Assembly (NCBI GenBank): GCA_000727475.1 | Contig: KL647316.1 | Location: forward strand, 249,623-313,622 | DNA from: Sarcocystis neurona | Taxonomy: Eukaryota; Apicomplexa; Conoidasida; Eucoccidiorida; Sarcocystidae | Length of the DNA stretch: 64,000 nucleotides | Direction of reading: 5' to 3' | Part shown: piece by piece, positions 36,071 to 47,100 of the stretch | Numbering within the stretch: position 1 is the stretch's first letter | How the letters are laid out: each line of letters starts with the position of its first letter | Position numbers and translations under genes: made by a program | Notes under the pieces: generated by a model | What the model was told of the DNA's origin: nothing | What the model saw: the letters and a program-made list of their open reading frames with translations, nothing else | The model's database searches: none

Positions 36071-36480
36071 AGACGCACGACTACCACGTACAATCAACGA
36101 CTTCCTCATCTGCGTGTCTCTCTCAAAGTACAGAGAGAGCGACGTAACTTCCGCGTTTTGCAAGAGCTTCTCGCATAGTAACTGCAACGATTTTTTTTGA
36201 GAAGCTGCTGCAAAACCCTGCTGCTGTTCGAGTGTATCTCCGCATGTGCGTCCACAGAGCTGCACGAGGGCCTGCACACGTCAGTCTACGGGTATATCGC
36301 TTAAGATGAACGTGCAACTCTGTGGCATCGCGCTTGTCTGAAGAAAAACCCTGCTGCTGCTGTTGCTGTGGCTGCTGCTGCTGTTGCTGAGCTGCCGGAG
36401 AGAGGGGCGGGGGGCTGCGGCACACGGCTGCACCGCGCGCGACTTACTGGTCGCCCGGGTCCGACTGTACGACATTTGCT
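36071..36480. other. Ambiguous coding potential on both strands
   Basis: On the plus strand a strong acceptor (CTCTCTCTCTTCAG, exon from 36071) leads into an open frame ending at 36178. On the minus strand, helix-like frames cover 36145-36310, and a GTAAGT donor lies near 36450. Third-position bias does not decide between them. It may hold the 5' exons of the gene to the right or left. Confidence 0.3.
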
Positions 36481-36599
36481 GCACGCAAGAAAGGCCGAGA
36501 AAAAATGACGATCCGGCTGAAACGTGTCGAAAGAGATGCTACAACAGCTCGGGTGGCTCAAGACAATATCACACAAAAAAAGCAAAAAAATTTCAAAGA

Positions 36600-37191
36600 A
36601 GGCGCGACGTGCTGCGTCGCACCATGGATCTACATGTATATACATGTATATATATATGTATAATAATGTATATATGAGAACACTCTTCAGCATACGTACA
36701 CTCATACAGGTTACTAGTTATATATATATACGCACACGTTGACAGGTATATGTATATATGTACATATAGCAGGAGTGTGCGCAGGGATTGCGACCACGGC
36801 GTGGGAAATGTAGTGTGTTCGTAGATGTCTCAGAAGGGGAAACACTTCTGCAGACATTTTCCCGAGAGTACACGCGAACAGTGGAAATTTAAAATCAGAG
36901 TTGCACGAGAAACTCCTCGCAAGGGGGAAGCGCCAGTGCGACGCGCAGGAGAGACGCGAGTTCTTCGACACGCGCGTGGGCCAGCAGCACACCGGGTGGT
37001 GCACCTGCCTGGATGCCCGTTTCTTCTCTCTGTGTGAGGAACAGGAACGTCTCTTCCCCTCTCTCTCTACGCAGTCGCTTCGCCCTCCCACAAGAACTTC
37101 CTGCGTGCCTGCTGATACGCCTGGGCGCCAACGCTGCAGTAGAGTTCTTCACCACTGCGCCTGAAGAGGCTCTCGCCCGCCCTGTCTCGAC
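36600..37191 (+). CDS. Prefoldin alpha/UXT-like subunit, partial spliced model
   Basis: Exons at 36901-37031 and 37075-37191 join in phase across a short intron with a GTGTGA donor and a CTCTCTCTACGCAG acceptor. Third-position GC is high. The first exon gives a helix (LHEKLLARGKRQCDAQERRE), then CLDARFFSL. The second continues with PACLLIRLGANAAVEF and APEEAL. By eye this follows the alpha-prefoldin/UXT order of helix, beta-hairpin with LG...VE, then EAL; those proteins cooperate with chaperonin or transcription complexes. A tentative earlier exon ends at 36635 (RRRDVLRRTMDLH). The C-terminal helix was not placed; 37244-37703 is open on the plus strand but unlike that helix. The match is from memory of the fold pattern, without alignment. 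Confidence 0.42.
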
Positions 37192-37607
37192 GTGTGCTGC
37201 TGTCTCCCTCTCTGTCTGTCTCTTTCCGATCCTTCGCGTGCAGACACCTGTGTGTGTGAGTCTGTCTTTTTGTTCCTTGTGAAGAACGCCACGTCATCAT
37301 TCACGTGGTCACCAGCTGCAAGTCCTGCTCTGTGTCTCCCTCTGTCTCTGGCCCTCCCACACACAGACACAGATGCCCCACTGCTACGTGGCTTCCCCCC
37401 TGTTTGCGAAGACGCCACACATCCGTCTGCCCTTCTATCACTTCCCCTCCCTGTGTCTCCGCGTCTCCGCGTCTCCGTGTCTCTCTGTGGCACGCACTCA
37501 CACGCTTTCTTTCCGAACCCCACACTGTGGAACTGGACTAGAATCTTCGGTTTTTCCTTGACACACGTAATGAGGACCACAGTCCTCTCGCTGGGTGAAC
37601 ATTCTCT

Positions 37608-39884
37608 TCAGGACGTAGTAGAGGACGACACAGGAGACAACGCATTCTTCCCACCCTTCACACGGGTACACGTTAAACCCTCCCACACACACCTGCACTG
37701 TTGACACGGCGGAACGGCAAGGATATCATAGAAAAACGCATGAAACACACCTTCCTCTGCAGCAGCCGGGGTAAACTCTCCTCCGTCTTCTTCACTCAAC
37801 AGACGCTGATTCCAGAATTGCTTTCTCGGAGCCAGTGCCTCTTGTCTTCCGTAGCCGCCGTGTCGCAGCTGCTGCTGTGCGTCTCTGCCGGCTGCCACTG
37901 CCGCGTCGCCGCCGTGCAGCAGCTGCTGCTGCCGTGCCGCCGCAGCTGCTCTCTCCTGCTGCTGCTGCAGCATCGCCGTCGCTGCAGGGGCCAGCGAGCT
38001 ATGCCTGCTCAGGCCGCCGCCTTCAATGCCCAGAGGATATCCACGTGCTGCAGCGCGCGGCGGCAGGTTCGTTACCGAGCCCATACGACTAGCTGGCAGC
38101 CGTCCTCCGGTTGCTGTCTCTGCTGCTCCTCGTTCTCTGCCTGCAGCAGCCGCAGCAGGACCCAACGCATTGGAGAGGTCGCGAAGCAGCGCACGAGGAA
38201 GCGAAGAAGACCGGGACACACTTCTCGCCCCTGTCTTGTGGCGGTCTGCTGCTCCTGCTGCTGGGCCCCCTCCGCTCAAAGCTGCCGCAGCAGCAGCATT
38301 GCTGCAAGCACGCATGTACACCTCGTCGTCGAATTCATTCATACTCCCCCTTCTGTGCATCTCTTGCTCTCTTCCCGTCCGTCCCGCTCCCACCCCACCT
38401 CCTGCTGCAGCTCTTCCTCTTCCATCCCTTGGCATACTCCCTCTGCTGCCTGAGCGAGACAGTGATGCGAACGCCCGAGATACCTCTCCAGCTTCCTGTT
38501 TCCCTCCTCGCCGTAGCCCTTCATCTGCCAGAGTCGCTGACGTGTCGTCGCCTTCGCGCTGGTGACGGTGCGACTCCTGCTGCTGCTCAAGTTGCTCTCG
38601 CTCCCGCTGCAGCTGCTTCCGCTGTTCTTTCAGCTGCTTCCACTGCTCCTGCAACTCTTGCTGCTTTGCCTTTAGCGCCTGCGCCTCTTCTTCTTCCTCA
38701 CGAGCTGCTGCGGCTGCTTCACTGCTCTGCTTTGCCTGTTGCCGTTCACCCGGAGCAGCCCCCGCAGGCGAGACCGCGGCAGCAGACGGGTTCGCAGCGG
38801 CACACGGGAGCGGCGAACTCGTGTGCGTGGTTGCAGGAGCAGCAGCCGCAAACTCAGCAGCAAGAGTTGCTGTAGCAGCAGGTTTCCCCACCTGCTGCTG
38901 CTGCGGCAGACTGCTGCTGGTGGTGCCTATGCCTCCGTAAGGCACGACAAGTGGTGCAGCTGCAGGTGCTGCTGCAGCTGACGGGATCCCAGCTGCTGCA
39001 GCGGCCGGAAGCGTCACAGGAGGAGCAGCAGCAGAAGGAAATGCAAGTGGTGCACTGCTGCTGCTGCTGAATGGAGGGAAGTATGGCGTAGTGGTTCGTT
39101 GTCCTCTGAACGCCGCCCCTGCTGCAGCAGGATCGTATATCGTAGCTGCGGCAGCCGGGGAGCCAACAGTGAACGGCACTGTTGCTCCTGCTGCTCTGGC
39201 GGCTGCTGCTGCAGCGACCGAGTCAGATACAGTCGTAAGAGAGGAAGGAGATTGTCCGCCTGCTCCGGAAGAAACAGAGCGATACGCGGCAGCCGGCGAG
39301 GAGTACAGCGAAGCACCTGAAGAAGTCAGGCGCCCCACCCCGGCACCCGCAAGACTGCCTCCTGGGGCGAGTTGCCGCAGCTTCTGCTGCGGATAGCTGT
39401 CCCAGACAGAAGCAGATGCCCTGTCTCCCCACCCCGGCGGCGGACTGGCTGCTGCAGCAGCAGGCGCAGCCGCAGCAGAAGGGGAGACCACGCGCAGCAG
39501 CACTGGGGGCTGCGGCTGCTGCAGCTGGGTCAAGGCCCCCTCGACCGTCGGCAAGACAGTAGGAAGAGGAGGAGCACCACCCGTCGGTCTCAACCCCCCG
39601 GGAAACGCAGCACTCGCAGCAGGCTGCGCTCTGCCGCGACTATACGCTCGACGCGCAGCAGCAGGCGAGGAAACAGCAGCAGCGGCTGGAAACTCCTGCC
39701 CGCAAAGCCACGGCCTGCGACCCTGACGCGGTCGCGCTGCATGCTCTGCTGCTGCTTCCGCTGCGGTCGGCCGGCAGACGTACATCACTGGCTGACCTCC
39801 TGCCAACGCTGCTGCACCTGACAAGGTTCCCCCCCCGCCCGCCCGTCCTCCTCCTCCCGCCTCTCTCTCTGAATACAGCTGCAT
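37608..39884 (-). CDS. Low-complexity protein with central coiled coil, hypothetical
   Basis: I chose the ATG at 39884 (MQLYSEREAGGGGRAGGGG), because the frame upstream of it is pyrimidine-rich and reads like a 5' UTR or intron. About 758 codons follow. The first 390 or so are Ala/Pro/Gly/Ser-rich. A Glu/Gln coiled coil (EEEEEAQALKAKQQELQEQW) comes next, then a basic Ser-rich part with kinase-like sites RRGSMNEFDDEVYM, RSSSLPRALL and SRMGSVTNL, and finally KQFWNQRLLSEEDGGEF. A donor at 37750 and an acceptor at 37698 allow a 53-bp intron that would change the C-terminus from about residue 711 onward. No family is recognised. Its 3' end is convergent with the prefoldin-like gene. Confidence 0.55.
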   Translation of the reverse strand: MQLYSEREAGGGGRAGGGGTLSGAAALAGGQPVMYVCRPTAAEAAAEHAARPRQGRRPWLCGQEFPAAAAVSSPAAARRAYSRGRAQPAASAAFPGGLRPTGGAPPLPTVLPTVEGALTQLQQPQPPVLLRVVSPSAAAAPAAAAASPPPGWGDRASASVWDSYPQQKLRQLAPGGSLAGAGVGRLTSSGASLYSSPAAAYRSVSSGAGGQSPSSLTTVSDSVAAAAAARAAGATVPFTVGSPAAAATIYDPAAAGAAFRGQRTTTPYFPPFSSSSSAPLAFPSAAAPPVTLPAAAAAGIPSAAAAPAAAPLVVPYGGIGTTSSSLPQQQQVGKPAATATLAAEFAAAAPATTHTSSPLPCAAANPSAAAVSPAGAAPGERQQAKQSSEAAAAAREEEEEAQALKAKQQELQEQWKQLKEQRKQLQREREQLEQQQESHRHQREGDDTSATLADEGLRRGGKQEAGEVSRAFASLSRSGSRGSMPRDGRGRAAAGGGVGAGRTGREQEMHRRGSMNEFDDEVYMRACSNAAAAAALSGGGPAAGAADRHKTGARSVSRSSSLPRALLRDLSNALGPAAAAAGRERGAAETATGGRLPASRMGSVTNLPPRAAARGYPLGIEGGGLSRHSSLAPAATAMLQQQQERAAAAARQQQLLHGGDAAVAAGRDAQQQLRHGGYGRQEALAPRKQFWNQRLLSEEDGGEFTPAAAEEGVFHAFFYDILAVPPCQQCRCVWEGLTCTRVKGGKNALSPVSSSTTS

Positions 39885-39899
39885 CTTCGTCAAAGAAAC

Positions 39900-39906
39900 T
39901 GCATGC
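39900..39906 (-). promoter_or_regulatory. TGCATGC motif upstream of the 39884 start
   Basis: TGCATGC lies 15 bp upstream of the chosen ATG. This word is a known cis-element in coccidian promoters. It is also common by chance in this GCATGC-rich DNA, so function is uncertain. Confidence 0.25.
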
Positions 39907-40210
39907 GCATGTAGTCGGGAGAAGAGAGACAGGGGCACAGAAAGGGAGACGAGAAATAAAAACAGACAGAGAGAGTGGCAAAGATAAAGAGAGAGAGAAG
40001 GACGTATATTAATATATATATATATACACGTGTTTGTAGAGTTTGCCTTCACGCTTACAGAAGCTTGCTGGGAGACATGGCTGCTTAAAATCAACGACTA
40101 CGTCTGCGTTATCCAAATACCTCTGTACTACTCGCTCTCGTGTAAAGCAACCCTCTTCGACAGGAGCAGCGCCTCACCCACACATACCTGCTACACACCG
40201 TCACATATAA

Positions 40211-40242
<32 letters not shown>

Positions 40243-41132
40243 GTACATACCTATACGAGCGTATATATACACGTATATGGGCATATGTGTACACAGGCCG
40301 GAGTTACAGGCACACGATGCTGCTGCAGCTCATGCTAGAAAGTTGTTTTGTCACTACTCATTAATACCGTCGACAGGAGCCGCTCCTGCTGGCGAGAGTT
40401 TGATGCAGTTGCCAGCTTTACAGCGGCTGCTACTACTGGTGGCGCCTCTGCCGCATTTAGTGCATGCAGCTTTGCGGTCGCACTGCGGCTGCTGCAAGGC
40501 CGACGTCTGTGGACCCCGTGCAGACTGAAAAACGCAACGCGCATGCAGATAGGGACTAGCAGGAAGCCACGCCTTCGCAGACCTAAAAAGGGCTGCTGCT
40601 ACTGTTTGTCCAGCGACCTGTCCCCCTGTAACAGCGACGTGAAGAGCTGCTGCTGGAGACGAGAGCTGCTGCTGTAGCAGAGAGACGCTGCTGCTTTACT
40701 CACTGCAGTGGTCCAGCGAGGAGGACGCGCTGCTCGAAGACCCGCAACAGGCAGCCGGGACAAAACGCCTTCTGTTGCTGCTATGCGTGCGCGTCCAGGC
40801 GAATGCTGCTGTAGCTGGTAGTAGTAGGAGTTGTCGTCGTCCACGCCACGTTCGTTGCTGCTCCGACTCTACTGCGCGTTGCCAGACGGGCGCTCCTGGT
40901 GGTTCTTCTGGTGCTGGTGGCGTGGCGGAGGGCGCACAGGCTGCTCCTGCGAGGGCTACTTGTGCACCTGCTGTTGGGAACTCAGTGGCATCTGCTGCTC
41001 CCCCAGACACAGACGCCGCTGCTGCTGCTGCTGGGAATGTAGCAGGTGGTGCTGCTGGTGGGACTGCACGTGTGGCTGCTGTCCCACGTGCCGCCGCTCA
41101 GGACGGTGCAACTGCTGCTGCGGACGCGATTC

Positions 41133-44100
41133 TCAGGGCTGCTCGTAGTGTAATTGCTGCTGCTGACTGCGGTGAAGCAGCTGGAGCCGCTGCTGCTGGG
41201 ACGGCAGTGAACACTGCTGCTGCTGCTGCTGCTCACCTTGTTGAAGCCGCACCGGCTGCTGCTGCTCCTTGACGTACAGGTGCTGCTCCTCCTGCGCCGC
41301 ACGGATGTGCGGCCGCTCTCTGACAAAGCGCGGCTGCTGCTGTGGCTCTACGAGAACGTGCCGCTGCTGCGGTTGCTGCTGCAGCAAGGGCTCAGTGTAC
41401 AGAGGCCGTTGCTCTTCACAGGCCTGGTGCGGCAGCACCTGTGTTGGTGCAGTAGAAGCAGGAAAACAAGACGCTGCAGACAGGAGGGTACGAGGCAGCA
41501 GCTGCGGCTCTCTCCACTGTTGCTTCGCGCTTCCCTGCTTCTCCGGCTTACGCCGCAGCCTCTGCAGCAGTTCCTTCGAAGAATGCTGCTGCCGCTCCTG
41601 CCGCACCTGCTGCTGCTGCAGCGGTGTTACGCGTGTTTCGTGCTGCTCTCTCGTTTGGACGCCGCGCTGCTGCAGCGGCTGCAGGACCTGCTGCTGCTGC
41701 CCTCCACGCGGACGCAGCTGCTCCAACGGGTGCTGCTGCTGTCGCTGTAGCACTTCTGCCAGACGTTGCTCTGAGCCGTCCTGCTGCAGCTGCAACTGCT
41801 GCTTCTGTTGCTTCTTCTGCAGACGGAAGTCCTCCCGCTCCTGCGTGCTCCTTGTCTGCTGCTGTTGCAGCGCTGGTGGCTGTTGTTGCTGTCTCTGTCG
41901 CCAAGCCAACTGTTCATCGGTCACGCAGGGCTGCCGCAGCACCGACGTGTGTGACGGCTGCTGCTGTCGTTGTCGCTCTCGCAGATCTGGCAGGAGGCGC
42001 TGCTCCTGCTGTTGCGGTTGCGGAATCTGCCGGGAAAGCTGCTGCTGAGCGGCAGGGAGCCGGTGGAGAAGAGGAATGCAGCAGTGTGTGGCACGAGGTG
42101 CCTTCGACGCTGGCGACTTCTCGACAAGCGCTGGCACTGCTCCTACGCGTGACGCTGCTGCAGCGGCAGCAGCAGACGAAGGAGGAGCTGCAGCAGAAGA
42201 CCAGGAACGAGCAGTAGCAGCAGAAGACCGGGGAGGAGCCGAGGCAGCAGACCTAGGAGAAGGAAGAGCAGCAGCCGAACGCCAAGAAGAAGCGGGAGGA
42301 GGAGTAGGAGGAGTGGCGCTGTAACCTGCTGCAGTGAGAGACGGTGAAGAAAACGACGAAGCGACAGCAGTGGGTGCGGCAGCAGCAGCAGCTGCAAGAA
42401 AAGGGGTGGCCTCGGGTGCTAACTGAGAAGGTGTAGCAGCAAGAGGAGCAGGCAGACAAATCGAAGCAGCACGGGGAGGCGGCGCACGAGGCGTCGCATG
42501 GACCTTCTGCGGAAGATATTTTGGAGAGGAAGGACGCAAGAGGTCCGGGCAAGCAAACACTGGAAGAGGCAGGGAAGCGAGCGAAGGTGCTGCTTCCTCG
42601 TCTTCGTCCCAGTCAGACGCCTCTGCTGCTGCTGCTCCTGCATCAGTCGACGTGGCAGCAGCAGACGCTGCAGCAGCCCCCGCCGTGAAAAGACGCCGTG
42701 GCGCAGCTCGAACGAATCGAGGTCTGCGAGAAGGAGACGTGGAAGAGGACGCGATGGAAGAGGCAGCAGAACAGGGGGACGCACACAACGAGACGGGCTC
42801 TGAGAACAGAGACGCGCTGTCACTTACAGCTTCCTCTGCTGTCTCGTCCTCTCTGTCAGTGTCCTCCACAGCAGCAGCTGGCGCGCTGCACGCAGCAGCA
42901 GGCAGCAAAAGGACGAGGCCCTGCTGATGCTGTCGTTGCTGCTCTGCAGAAACTCTCCTTTCTCTGGCTGAGCGTCCTCCAGTCCTGCCGCAGTCGTCTT
43001 CCTCCTCCTGCCGTTGAGACTGCCTTCGGTGTTGTGTTTGCTGCTGCTCCTCCTCAGACTGCTTCAGCTGTCGGCCGTGTTGCTGCTCCTGCTGAGCCTG
43101 CTTCAGCTGTCGTCCTTGCTGCTGCTCCTGCTGAGACTGTTCCAGCCGTCCACCTTGCTGCTGCTCCTGCTGAGACTGCTTCAGCTGTCGTCCCTGCTGC
43201 CGCTCCTGCTGAGACTGCTTCAGCTGTCGTCCCTGCTGCCGCTCCTGCTGAGACTGCAATCGCTCGTTCGAATGCTGCTGCTGCTTCTGGCGTTCCTGCT
43301 GCTGTCGCTGCGGGCCCCTCCTGGCGACAAGTGGTTCTTCTCTGCTACAGCGGCCGCCTTCTTCAAAAGCAGTTTGTTCCTGTTGCACCTTGGACGTGAT
43401 ACTTCGTTTGTGTTCCGGCTTCGCATTCTCCTGCTGCAGCTTCCAGCCTTGCGGCGTGTCTTGCTGCCACCTGCGTACTTGCTGCTGATGCTGGTGCTCC
43501 TGCTGCCGCTTCTGCGTGAACTCCTGCTGCGGCCCACGCCTCAACGCGTCTCCTAGATGCTTCTGCTGTTGTTGCAGCCCCTTCTGCACCAACTGCTGCT
43601 GCAGGAGGAGTACGCTTCCCCACACCGCCGCAGGAGCGTCTGCTACTGCTGTTGCTGGAGATTCAACAGCAGCAGCAGTTCTACGGTCACAGCAGCAAGA
43701 AGACGGGAATGATGCGCCTCCTGCTGAGTCAGAAGTACGTCGAGCTGCTGCTGCTGCTCCCCCTCCTCCTTCTCTCCCTCTTCTGGATGGGGCCGTAGTT
43801 ACTTCTTGCCTACTTCCACTACTACCACCACTACTACCCGAGCAGCTGCTCGTCTTGCTGTTACTATGCTTTGCTGGTGCTAAAGCGCCTAAGGGAAATC
43901 CTGAGGAAGAAGGATGAAGAAAGGAGGACGAAGAGGCAAGGGAGAGGGACGAGTAAGTCAAAGGAAATGTAGAAGAAAATAGGGGTGGACGTGATCTGGA
44001 CCGACGCTGTCCGTCGAAATTTTCTACTACAGTCCCCCCTTCTGCGTCGGACTCCTGCTGCCCCTGCGGCGCCTGCTGCTGCTGCAGTTCTGTTCCCTTT

Positions 44101-47100
44101 TCGCACCGTTCGTGCTTCTGCTGGCCCTGTGGCCCCCCACATAAAAGTCGCTGCTGTTGCTGCTGTTTTCTTAATTCCTGCTGCTGCTTCAGCTGCGCCT
44201 CGCCCTGCCGCTCTGTCCCTCTCTGCTGCTGCTGCGCCCCCTCCTCCACTTCCTTTTCTTCCTCTTCCTCTTCTTGCTGCTCCGCTATTACCGGCTCTTT
44301 CTGAAGCCGCCAGTCTGCGTGCTGCAGCTCCTTCTGGTGATCCTGTTCTCGTTTGTGCTGCCGCTGCTCCTGCAGCTGCTGCAGCACTTCCAAGAGAAAG
44401 TGTCTTCTCTCCCGTTGCTGCTGCCGCTGCTTGTCTTCTGCACTTGTGCCGCTGCTGAGACAGAGCAGTGAACTTTCCTCTGCTGCAGGACCTGCTGCTG
44501 GGTGCTTCTGCTCTGCGCACTTCTCAAAGCGAGAGACTGAAGCAGCAGCACCCGCAGAAGTGCCGCCCCTCGCAGAAGAACCAGCAACAGTAGTGGACTT
44601 GGCAGCAGCAGAAGACCCTGCAGCGACAGCAGCAGCGTCAGCGTAGCCAGGAGCGAACACAACACAGCCAACAGCAGCAGAATCAGTAGCAGTTGCAGCA
44701 GCGTCACCTACACCGAGAGAAGCAGCAGCAGTGAGGTGAACAGCAGCAACAGCGGACGCAAACGAAGACCGACAGAACAACTGCGCAGTGCCAGAGCAAG
44801 AGAAGGGCGCAGAGGAAGCGGCAACTGCATCTGGCGCTCCAGCAGTGGTATCGTCGAGAGGAACGGATTCCTCAGGCTCAGCGATAGCAACACCTGCAGC
44901 GCTTGTACTGGAAGCAGCTGTCAAAGGAGAAGAAGGAGAGGGACGCGAGTCGGCTTTTGCAGCAGGAGAATCGTTACTTGCAGAAGGCAAACTCGCAGCA
45001 GCCGCCGCAGCCGAGAGAGGACCGGCAGCAGCAGCAGCAGCGGTGAGAACACCTGCCAAAGCAGTAGCAGCAGCTGCAGCAGCACAGAAACGTGTGGCCG
45101 GAGGGGCAGCAGCCGCCGCAGCAGCAGGAGCTATCGGCCAAGACGGAAGCGCTCCGTCAGCCGGGGGAGCAGTGGCGGCAGCTGTTTCGTCTCCTGCAGG
45201 CACAGCCACACGTTCTCCTTCTCCTTCAGCCACTTGCGCTGATGATGAAAAAGAAGCAGCAGTAGGAGAGCAGGGAAAAGCAGCAGTCTCATCTGTAGAG
45301 GTGGTTCGCGACGGCGTGCGTGTGTATATAATGTAACGCTCAGGGAGAGCTACCCTGGCATCCGTGCTCGAGCGAGGTGATGCACACGCGTAGAAGGCGC
45401 ACAGCGCTGCTGCTGTGCCTTGTTCTGCTGTTGCTGCTTCTTCTACTGCGGCCGCTTCGGCTGCTGCGACTGCTTCGGCTACTGCGGGTTCTTCTGTTGC
45501 GGCTGCATCTTCTCCCGTTGCTGCTGCTTCTTCTGCGGATCCTCCTCGTTGCCCATCTGCACCGCGTGCTGGCAGCAGCGGGCACCAGCCCGACGCCGGC
45601 AATGAAAACTCCGCCTCTTGGAGCTGATGATGGGGCAGGTCTTCACGTTGCCCTTTCGTCTGCTGCCTCAGCTTTGACCTCACCACCAGCTGTGCCTCCT
45701 GCTGCCCCGTAGCAGCCTTTTCCTCTTGCGGCGGCGGCTTCAAATACGCCTCAGACCACTGCTGCTGTTCTGCTCGTTGCTGCTGCAGCTGTTGCAGTGT
45801 CTGCTGCTCTACGCTCTCCTGCTGCTCTTCTCTACCCTGCTGCTGTCGCTGCTGCTGCTGCTCCTGCTCTCTGTGCAACTGCTCCTGCTGCAACTGCTCC
45901 TGCTGCAACTGCTCCTGCTGCAACTGCTCCTGCTGCAACTGCTCGAGTACAGGCTGCTTAACACCTGCTTTCTCCTGCTCCTCCTGGTGCTGCTCCCCGG
46001 GTGCTTCTTCGTCGTCTGCATCTGCTGCTGGTTGCGACTCTTCGTCGCTGGTAAGTACGCAGTGGAACAAAGGCTCCGTCGCTTTCTCCTGCTCCCGACA
46101 TGCCAGCAGCATCGCCTGCTGGAGCTGCAGGGGCTGACACAAAGTTGGCCGCTGCTGCAGCACCTGGTCCGCCGTGGCTGTCAGCGCCTCGAGCAGCTGC
46201 CGACGTAGCTGCTGCTCCTGCTCGTCCCGTTCTCCCTCTCGTACTCGCTGTCGGTCCAGCTGCTGTTGCTCCAACACCTGCAGGTGCTGCTGTTGCTGCA
46301 CTTGCCGCAGTTGCTGTTGTTGCTGCCTTGCTTCTGCTGTTTCCCCTTCTTCGGAGCTGTTAATCCACGGAATAGCCGGTCCCGAAGCATGTGCAGTCCA
46401 GAGCAGCCGTTTCAACGCTGCCGCTGGTGCTGTCCCTTCTTGTCTCTGTATCTGACGGCTCTCCTTTTCCTTTTCTTCTTCTTCTTCCTTCTTCTCTTTT
46501 TGGAGAACTATTTTCTCCTCTGGTCCTCCGCCCTCTGTTCCCTTCCGTCCTTCGTCTCTTCCTTTTCCCCTTACTTCAGCTCCTGTTTCTCCTTCTTGAC
46601 AAACGTTCTCCTGTCGCTCTTCTTCTTCTTGAGCTTCTTTCGATTCTTCTTCTACAGCCGCAACTGGAGCGGCAGCAAGACAGCAGCCGAAATCCGAGGC
46701 ACCACGCCTTCGTTGCAGGAAGACGTTAACTACAGCGCTAGGCAAGGACGTCGCCCAGTCCTTCTGGGGCTGCCTCGTGTCTTGCTGCTGCTGCTCTTCT
46801 TCTTCTACTGCCAGATGCTGCTGCTCTTCTTCTAGATGCTGCTGCTGTTCCTCTTCCAGTTGCTGCTGGTGATGCTGCTGCGGTCGTTCCTGTTGCAGGA
46901 TGCTCTCCTGCAGGGGCTGCTGCTGCAGCTGCTGCTCGAGGAAGTCGACACCCTCAGCCTCACAGCGGGCAGGAAAGGAAGGGGCTAGAAGGGCAGCCGC
47001 ACGACCAACAACAGCACGAGGAAGAGGAAGTGAAGATAAAGATAGTCTAGACGACGCACCAAGACGCTCCACCGACACACCAAGAGCGGGTTCTTTCCCA

